A stretch of DNA of 11,740 bases from an uncultured Clostridia bacterium. Its GTDB lineage: Bacteria > Bacillota > Clostridia > TANB77 > CAG-508. Made by a program: the position numbers and the translations under genes. Positions 1 to 7,400 of the stretch are shown in pieces. The DNA lies in contig CANRGU010000035.1 of the NCBI GenBank assembly GCA_947630255.1, forward strand, positions 1 through 11,740, in the 5' to 3' direction. The number at the start of each line of letters is the position of its first letter. The first letter of the stretch is position 1. Under the pieces are notes generated by a model, which did not search any database, was not told the origin of the DNA, and worked only from the letters and a program-made list of their open reading frames with translations.

Positions 1-3000
1 TATCTACATATTATAAAGAAACAAAAATAAACAAAGCAGAAGCTATAAAATTATTAGGAGAAGAAGGAACAATAACAATTTATAATGCAGAAGATAAAGA
101 AACTCCAATAATGGAAATAGATTTATCAGAGCAAACAGAAGAAGACGAATATACAATTGAATATGAAGAAAATATAAGCAAAATAGAAATTCAAATGAGC
201 AAAGCACAAACAGAAGGAACATTAAAAATTAAAAATGAAAAAACAATTAAAATAGAAAATAAAGAAGCAGTAGCAGAATTATCACAATTAACATCAAATG
301 TAGAATTAAGCATAACAGATCTAAACGGAGAAGAAATAGTTAAAACAACAAATACAGGCAAAGCAGATTTATTAGAACCAAAAACAACAGTTAATTTATC
401 AGTAGACAAAACATCAATATCTGCATTAAGCCAAGACACTATGAGAATAACAGCAGAATTTGTAGCAAAAGATGAAAGCAATAGACTATTTGCAAATCCA
501 GTATTAACTATTAAACTACCAGCAGAAATACAAGAAGCAACAATCGAAAATATAACACCTGTAGTAGGGGACGATAGATTAAGAGTAAAATCATACGGTG
601 TAAGATCAGAAGAAGACGGAAGCAAAGTTATAGCAATAGAATTAGAAGGAGAACAAACAGAATATTCACAAAACGTAGCAAGCATAGTATTAGATACAAA
701 ATTAAAAACAAATTCATTCATGGCAGATAAAGAAGTAGAATTAAAAGCTACAATTATTAATGGTGAAGAAACATTAGAAAAAGCAAATAAAATTCAGATA
801 GTATCAAAAGATGGAGTAGTAACAAAATCTACTATTAAAGTTGGAGAAGACGTAGTTGAAGAAATAAATCAAAACATTGTAAGTGTAGAAGCAAAACAAG
901 ACGAAGTAATAGAAATAAACACAATTATGATGAACAACTATGACGATAAACTTGCAAATAATAGCATAATAGGAAATATTCCAGCAAACGGAGAAATGAA
1001 ATCAGAAGTTACAACAAATGTTAAAGATGCAGTAGTATATTATTCTGAAGAAGTAGACCCACAAGTTAATTCAGAAAGCTGGAATACAAACGTAGAAAAT
1101 TTAAGCAATGTAAAATCTTTTAAAATACAAGCACCAGATTTAGAAAAATCTGCACAAGTAGAAGTAAGCTACAAATACACAGTAGGTGAAAATGCAGAAA
1201 ATAATAATAGTACAATAACATTAACAGGAACAGTAAATGAGGTTGAAAAAGAAAACAAATTAACTTATGTAGCAAATGTTCCACAGGCAGAAATGCAAGA
1301 ATCAATGATAGCAGGTCAAGCACAAAATGATAAAGTAAATATCACATTAGAAGCAAAAACAACTACTGAAACTATACATCAAAAACAAATTATAACATAT
1401 ACCATAAAAGCAAAAAATATAAGTGAAGAAACTTTAAACAATGTTACTTTAGAATATACAGCTTCAGAAGGAGCTACTATAACAAAATTAACTAGTGCTC
1501 AAGATACAGAAATGGTTTATGAAGATAGCGAAGAACCAACAAAAACCTGGGAAATAGACCAAATAGAACCAGGAAAAATAATAATTGCAGAAGTTACAAT
1601 AAGAGTAAATGATAACGCTGAAAATATTAAACATACTGTTACATTAAAAACACAAGAAGAAGCAGAAATAGCAAAATTAGAAACAGAAAACACTGCAGTA
1701 GAAGATGGAGATTTAACAGTAGTATTAGCCAGAAAAGCTAATGGCGTTATACAGATAATTGAAAAAGACATAATCGAATATATAGTAATGGTAACTAATA
1801 ATACCGAAGAAGAAATAAAAAATGTACAAATAAAATCTGCAGTACCAAATAATACTTCTTGGATTGAAGATTCAGATTTAAATTCAGATTGGAATTATGA
1901 TGAATCTAAAAAAGAAGTAAACTATACAATAAGTAACATTGGCTCTAAACAAACTGTAGAAAAAAGATTTGTAGTAAGAGTAAATAAATTGGGGAATAGT
2001 GTAAGTGAGGCTACAGTAGATAATACAGCAGTAGTAAGCTATAATAATAAAGAATATGAATCTAATGTTTATACAAGCACACTTACAAAAGCTACATGGG
2101 ATATAAAAATGACTTCAGAACATAATGAACAATTAAATGTAGGTGATGATGTAAAATATATAATTAAAGTAACTAATACTGGAGCTAGGGGTTCTATAGT
2201 ATCTGTAATAGATGAATTGCCAGAAGAAATTCTAGTGACGAGAGTAACTGATTATATATTAGAAAACAATAAACATATTGATGAAGAGGTTATCACTAAA
2301 TTAGATATAACAAGAGGACCTGTAGCAGTTGGGCAAACTTTAACAATAGAAATAGAAGGTATTGTTTTAGACATAGAGGATGACCTAGAAACTAAACAAA
2401 TTACAAACATTGCAAAAGTAGATTTAGGCGATGAAGATTATGTAGAATCAAACGCTATTGTAAATACTATAGTAAATGATGATATTCCAAGCGGAAGATT
2501 TGAAAATCCTACAACTCCAACAGATCCAGACCCAACAGACCCAGATCCAACTGATCCAAGCGATCCAGTAGATCCAGGAGATGATGACGATCCTAATGAA
2601 GAAGGAACAAATAGTATATCTGGTTTAGCATGGCTTGATAGTAATAAAAATGGAGAAAGAGACGAAAACGAACAAGTTCTACAAGCAATAAGAGTAATAT
2701 TATTAGATAATGAAGGAAATCAAGTAGCAGAAACTACAACATCGCTTGCAGGAACATATAAATTCAGCAGTGTAGAACAGGGAAATTACACAGTAGCATT
2801 TGTTTATGATACAACTAAATATGCAGTAACAAAATATCAAGTACAAAATGTAGCAAGCCAAGTAAATTCAGATGTAATTTCAAAACAAATGGAAATAAAT
2901 AACGAATTAGTTACTGTTGCAGTAACAGACACAATTAGACTACAAGGCGAAGATATTAACGATATAGATATAGGATTAATTGAAAATGCAAAATTTGATT

Positions 3001-3602
3001 TAAAACTAAACAAATACATAAGTAAAGTAATATTAACAAATAGTGCAGGAACTAGCACATATGAATATGAAAATACAAATCTTGCAAAAGTAGAAATATC
3101 AGCAAAAAGAATAGAAGGAACAACATTGCTAGTAGAGTATGATTTAGAGGTAACAAACGAGGGTGATGTAGATGCCTATGTTGGAGACGTTATAGATTAC
3201 ATGCCAGATGGATTCATATTTACATCAGAAACAAACAAAGACTGGTATATGGATGGTAATAAGGTATTGCATAATCAAACTTTATCAGATCAAGTATTAA
3301 AACCAGGAGCAACAAAAACAGTTACATTAGTATTAACTAGAACACTAAAATCAAATAGTACAGGAACAATAGAAAATATTGGTGAAATAGGAGAAAGTAG
3401 AAACCTTCAAGGAATAGCAGAAAATGACTCAATTGCAGGCAATAAACAAGCAGGCGAAGATGACTTAAGCTCAGCAAGCTTAATAGTATCAATAGCAACA
3501 GGTTCACCAATGATGTATATAGGAATAGTAATTGGAAGCATGCTGATACTCGGACTAGGAATATATATAATAAACAAAAAAGTTCTGAAAGTAAGAATAT
3601 AG
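1..3602 (+). CDS. Large multidomain surface protein with DUF11-like and SdrD-B-like modules, 5' end outside window
   Basis: The frame is open from the first complete codon (position 3) through the Met at 111 to the stop at 3600-3602, with no RBS before 111, so the gene starts upstream of the window. About 1199 residues are visible and no Cys was seen among them. After an N-terminal beta-rich region there are DUF11-like segments at about 1335-1680, 1710-2085 and 2094-2480, each with the 'Y.I.V.N' strand pattern and following '..V.D.LP' type text. A Pro/Asp linker follows at 2508-2594, then an SdrD-B-like module at about 2610-2985 (SGLAWLDSNKNGERDENE, later GTYKFSSVEQGNYTV), and a last DUF11-like segment at about 2994-3480. 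The C-terminus has SIATG, one hydrophobic helix (about 3510-3575) and the basic tail NKKVLKVRI. By family knowledge this is a stalk-like, cell-envelope-anchored protein, perhaps adhesive. It is probably co-transcribed with the next surface-protein gene 17 bases on. The exact ligand is unknown. Confidence 0.85.
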   Translation, partial: STYYKETKINKAEAIKLLGEEGTITIYNAEDKETPIMEIDLSEQTEEDEYTIEYEENISKIEIQMSKAQTEGTLKIKNEKTIKIENKEAVAELSQLTSNVELSITDLNGEEIVKTTNTGKADLLEPKTTVNLSVDKTSISALSQDTMRITAEFVAKDESNRLFANPVLTIKLPAEIQEATIENITPVVGDDRLRVKSYGVRSEEDGSKVIAIELEGEQTEYSQNVASIVLDTKLKTNSFMADKEVELKATIINGEETLEKANKIQIVSKDGVVTKSTIKVGEDVVEEINQNIVSVEAKQDEVIEINTIMMNNYDDKLANNSIIGNIPANGEMKSEVTTNVKDAVVYYSEEVDPQVNSESWNTNVENLSNVKSFKIQAPDLEKSAQVEVSYKYTVGENAENNNSTITLTGTVNEVEKENKLTYVANVPQAEMQESMIAGQAQNDKVNITLEAKTTTETIHQKQIITYTIKAKNISEETLNNVTLEYTASEGATITKLTSAQDTEMVYEDSEEPTKTWEIDQIEPGKIIIAEVTIRVNDNAENIKHTVTLKTQEEAEIAKLETENTAVEDGDLTVVLARKANGVIQIIEKDIIEYIVMVTNNTEEEIKNVQIKSAVPNNTSWIEDSDLNSDWNYDESKKEVNYTISNIGSKQTVEKRFVVRVNKLGNSVSEATVDNTAVVSYNNKEYESNVYTSTLTKATWDIKMTSEHNEQLNVGDDVKYIIKVTNTGARGSIVSVIDELPEEILVTRVTDYILENNKHIDEEVITKLDITRGPVAVGQTLTIEIEGIVLDIEDDLETKQITNIAKVDLGDEDYVESNAIVNTIVNDDIPSGRFENPTTPTDPDPTDPDPTDPSDPVDPGDDDDPNEEGTNSISGLAWLDSNKNGERDENEQVLQAIRVILLDNEGNQVAETTTSLAGTYKFSSVEQGNYTVAFVYDTTKYAVTKYQVQNVASQVNSDVISKQMEINNELVTVAVTDTIRLQGEDINDIDIGLIENAKFDLKLNKYISKVILTNSAGTSTYEYENTNLAKVEISAKRIEGTTLLVEYDLEVTNEGDVDAYVGDVIDYMPDGFIFTSETNKDWYMDGNKVLHNQTLSDQVLKPGATKTVTLVLTRTLKSNSTGTIENIGEIGESRNLQGIAENDSIAGNKQAGEDDLSSASLIVSIATGSPMMYIGIVIGSMLILGLGIYIINKKVLKVRI
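2508..2594 (+). repeat. Pro/Asp/Thr-rich repeat linker in the surface protein
   Basis: These 29 codons encode repeats of the form (T/S)DP and DP, starting at PTTPTDPDP and ending in GDDDDP. Such linkers separate folded modules in Gram-positive wall proteins and usually act as extended, acidic spacers. Here it separates the N-terminal DUF11 chain from the SdrD-B-like module. The DNA repeats (gatcca/gaccca units) could recombine and change linker length. Confidence 0.8.
2637..2672 (+). other. EF-hand-like calcium loop in SdrD-B-like module
   Basis: The 12 codons read DSNKNGERDENE. They match the EF-hand loop pattern with acidic or amide residues at positions 1, 3, 5, 9 and 12 and Gly at 6. SdrD-B type domains are known to bind calcium through such loops, which stiffens the stalk. 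Calcium binding here is inferred from the pattern only. Confidence 0.6.
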
Positions 3603-3623
3603 GAAGGGGGAATGATGATATGA
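3602..3623 (+). promoter_or_regulatory. RBS and overlapping mini-ORF before the second surface gene
   Basis: GGAAGGGGG at 3602-3610 lies 9 bases before the ATG at 3620, a good Shine-Dalgarno distance, and starts right at the upstream stop codon. A three-codon frame (ATG ATG ATA TGA, 3612-3623) overlaps the start as ATGA. The first ATG of this frame is only one base after the G run, too close for efficient initiation. No promoter or terminator is visible in this 17-base gap, so the two surface genes are likely one operon. Confidence 0.65.
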
Positions 3624-4114
3624 ATAGAAATATAAAAACATTAACAAAAATATTAATAATATTATTAGTTATAATGTCAGCATTGTTCATTCTTCCTAAA
3701 GCTACTTTTGCATTAGATGAAAGAAGCGATAACGACTTAGTGATACGTTCAAAAGGGTTATCAAATGATTCAAACAATAAAACTTTAGCTCAGCTAAAAC
3801 AGGGGCAAAAAATATATTTAGGAGGTAGCTGGGACAAAAACAACAATATTTTTTGTAATAGCCGTGTATATTGTATTCAAGTAGGTACAACTGTTGATTA
3901 TAATGGGAATTATGAGTTAGCTTATGAGTATGATGTTGATGATGATAGCATTGATATTAAAGGTTATAATGGTCATACGGTTAATAATAGTTCTGTTACA
4001 AACTCTAACAACGTTAATTTTGCTAAAGGAATTATTAGTATTTTATCACATGCTGAAGATGAGCGCTGGAATTATGACCCTACTAATGGGGGTGGACAAT
4101 TTCGGATACATTGA
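3620..4114 (+). CDS. 5' fragment of the frameshifted adhesin (signal peptide and Cys half of the thioester domain)
   Basis: This 164-codon frame is what a ribosome would make without frame change. Residues 1-31 form a Sec signal peptide: basic MNRNIKTLTK, a hydrophobic core ILIILLVIMSALFIL and an Ala-type cleavage site ATFA/LD. The mature part contains FCNSRVYCIQVG with Cys79 and Cys85; Cys85 fits the Tyr-Cys position of Gram-positive thioester domains. The frame leaves the domain after the G5 run and ends 7 codons later (GQFRIH, stop). The product would be exported but lacks the partner Gln, so it could not form the thioester. The start has a good RBS (GGAAGGGGG). Confidence 0.6.
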   Translation: MNRNIKTLTKILIILLVIMSALFILPKATFALDERSDNDLVIRSKGLSNDSNNKTLAQLKQGQKIYLGGSWDKNNNIFCNSRVYCIQVGTTVDYNGNYELAYEYDVDDDSIDIKGYNGHTVNNSSVTNSNNVNFAKGIISILSHAEDERWNYDPTNGGGQFRIH

Positions 4115-4481
4115 CGATGTTCAAGCTGCATTATGGGCGTATTTATATATGGTTAGGACATCTGGGATATTTGGGATAAATGAAAATGGGTTTAGTGCAT
4201 TAGACATTAAATACCAAGCTGAGATGATTGTTGACACTAACCATATTGGATTTTGGAAATCAAGTGATTTTGTTGGCGCTTATGAAACTGGCGAAAATGT
4301 TACAGGTAATTCACAGATTGTTGGGGGTAGCCACGCATGGGAATATTATAACGAGGCTTGGAATACTTTTATCCAAGGTAGCGATAAACATTTTAGCGGA
4401 AAAATTTACAAATTAACAAATGTAGGTTCACCTAATCAAGCTAAAGGTGCTGCTCAAGAAATATTAATAGTACAAAAAGCA
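3713..4481 (+). other. Probable thioester domain (TED) at the adhesin N-terminus
   Basis: Directly after the signal peptide there is a YC motif (Cys85) and, after repair of the frameshift, DVQAALW with Gln168. The second matches the TQxA[IVL]W-type motif of Gram-positive thioester domains, where Cys and Gln side chains join to form a reactive internal bond that can couple to host proteins. The domain ends at a Pro-rich linker (DEPYEPGGPGKPDEPEKP). Position next to the signal peptide and before SpaA-like modules fits tip-located TEDs. The assignment rests on two short motifs and domain order. Confidence 0.65.
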
Positions 4482-7400
4482 ACAACACCGGATGAACCAT
4501 ATGAGCCAGGTGGACCAGGTAAGCCAGATGAACCAGAAAAACCATATGAGCCAGAGGTTACTATAAATTTTCAAAAACAAAACTTTACTGGTCAAGCTCT
4601 TTCAGCTGCAATTATAAAGTTTACTAATGTTGAAAATGCTGAAGCAATTAATGGTAAATCAATTTCAAGTAAAAATGATGGAACATTTAGTATAAAATTT
4701 AAACCAACAAAAAATACAGGAACATTTAAAGTAAAAATCGAAGAAACAAGAGCTCCTAGCGGTTATGTTGCATTTAAAGATGGAATTATTTTAACTGTAG
4801 AATATAATACAAAAACAGGTGCTGTTACAAAAGTAACTAGTGACAATAATTGGTTGGTACTAAATGGAACAGGAACTGTTATTGTAAAAAATTGTACTGT
4901 TGCTAAACTAAAATTTAAAAAGATAGACATATATGGTACTGCAGTAGCAGGAGCAAAAATAAAAATAACTGGAGGTTATAACGTAGATAAAATTGCTGGA
5001 TTGGATAGTAATGGTTGTTTAATTGCTAGCGGAACTACTGGAGAATACAACCAAATAATAGTAACTCCAATTGATCCAACAGAATATTTTGAATTAGATA
5101 TAACAGAAATAAATGTTCCAGAAGGATATAAAGGATTTGGAACAAAAACTTTAAGGGTTGATTATGAACGAAGTTCTGGTAACGTTGTAACTGCATACGC
5201 TCTTAATGGAAATAAAATGGATCCTTCTATAGTTAAATATGGTGATTATATTGCTATAAAGAACACTCCTGAAATAGCAAGCTTAGAATTATTGAAAACA
5301 GATGCCGCAACAGGAAATAAATTGTTCGGTGCTAAATTTAAAATAACACTTACAGGAGTAGAATCAATTAAAAATTATTCTAGTAAAGTAAATAATGGAA
5401 AGATAATTTTAACTGATATAACAACTAATCCATTAGGAAAAATAACTTTAAGTGATTTAGTATTTAGCAAAGATAACAATAAACGAATTACAATAAGAAT
5501 TGAAGAAACTGAAACACCTCCAACAGATGGTTCATATTATTATAAACCAATTGACCCAATCGAGTTTACAATAAGTTATGAAGTAGTAAATGGAAAAGCA
5601 GTATTTAAATTAGTAAACGCTCCTCAAGGGGTAAGCTTAAAAGGAAATGTTGTTACATTAGATGTTAAAAACCAATCATTCATAAAATTAAGTGGTAAGG
5701 TATGGTTAGATGGTCAACAAGGTATTAAGGTAATTGAAGGACCAAACGGAATTAAAGAAAATAATGAATCTGGAGTTGGCGGAATACTAGTAGAGCTTTG
5801 CGAACCAGGTACTAATAGAAGAGCTGTAAGTGATGAAAAATATTGGACAGTAACTAAAGATGACGGAACTTATGAATTCAAAGATATTCCAGCAACGCAA
5901 AAAGGATATTATGTAAAATTCAATTATGATGGAATAAATTACATAGAAACAAAAGATTTGGTTTCAGAAGAATTAATTAGACAAGGCTCATTAAATTATA
6001 ATGGAAGAAATTATAGTATTAATACTAATGGACTAAATATTGAAGATAGAAATAATCAAAAAAATCAACTAAAATTGTATGGCACAGGAAACCTTGAAAT
6101 TCCAGGATTAGAGGAACTTACTGCATCAAAAGCTTTTGAAAACCATAAAGAAAGAGTTGAATTTAACTCTGAACATAAATCTGTAATTGGAACAACAGAA
6201 GAAGTATCAAGCGGATTTGGTGAAGTTACTAATGGATATATTGTAGCAGAAGGTGCAAGATCACAAGTTCCATTATTATATAACTGTGACGGAAAAGATG
6301 GATGTAAAGCTTTATTACAAACTACTATAGATGGTAGAAACCCAGGTCAAGTTCGTTTCTATAAGAGTAATGACTATTATGCAGCAGAAGACTTTAGAGT
6401 TTCAGCTAGATCTGGAAATTACAAAGTTACTACAGAAAATATTGATTTTGGAATTGTTAAAAAAGAATTAGATTTAGCAATAGGTACAGATGTAGAAAGT
6501 GCAAGACTAGAAATCAACGGTAAATCAACAACTTACAATTATCAACAAATAATCGACGGAGAAATGGAAGATTTAACATTAGATAAGATATTAGACAATA
6601 AATCTTCAGATAATGATGAGATATATTATAACTTCTACTTATACGAGTCAGATTATAATTATAGAATATCAGATTATAGAACAGATGTTGAAGGTGGAAT
6701 TGAAAACGAAGTAAATCCAGAAGACAGTAAGACTGATGACTACATGGATCTTAAAGAATTAGAAGCATATGTTACTTACAATATTATACTAAAAAATCAA
6801 ACTACTACAGAAGCATATGTTGATGAGTTTATGTACTACTATGATGCAGCATTTACACCAATTTCAATAAATGGAAAATCAATAGATTCATTAATAAATG
6901 GTGAAAAAGTAGATGAATATACTATAACAGTTGACAGCGAAGCAAGAACAATAAGATTCAGAGCAAGAAGCGGTAGAGGTGCTCTATTAGGCGAATCAGA
7001 AGATGCGGCAAATAATTTCAGAAGAGAAATTCTTATTGAATTTAGAGTAAATAAAAATGCAGACGGATACGTAGAATTAAAAGATAATTGCTCAAATGTA
7101 GCAGAAATCACTGGATATACTTCTGCATCGGGTGGATTTGTTGATGTAGATTCTGCACCTGCTAATGCTGGAGTAACATTTGATAATCAAGGAACAGCTA
7201 ACATATCAAAACATTATGAAGATGATACAGATAAATCATTAGGATTAAATATATCAATAAAATCTGAAGCACAAAGAGAAATAAAGGGAACTGTATTTGA
7301 CGATACAGATGGAGATGGAAAGCTAAACGAAGAGAACGGCGCAGTAAATGATGTAATAGTACAACTTATAGAAATCTTACCAATAGAAAGTCCTTTAGAT

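Noticed and set aside
111..113. ATG at 111 as the start of the first gene
   Set aside because: The frame is open without stop to position 3 with protein-like sequence, and there is no Shine-Dalgarno sequence before 111; it is an internal Met.
3924..4085. N-terminal extension of the 3' adhesin fragment starting at ATG 3924
   Set aside because: No RBS, and the same bases encode domain-like sequence in the other frame (ending HAEDERWNYDPTNGG); the extension is out of frame with the real protein.
4082..4096. Programmed +1 ribosomal frameshift at the G run
   Set aside because: No known +1 shift element (slow codon plus stop at the site, or stimulatory structure) was seen; the in-frame stop comes 7 codons later. 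An indel or slippage explains it more simply, although it is not excluded.
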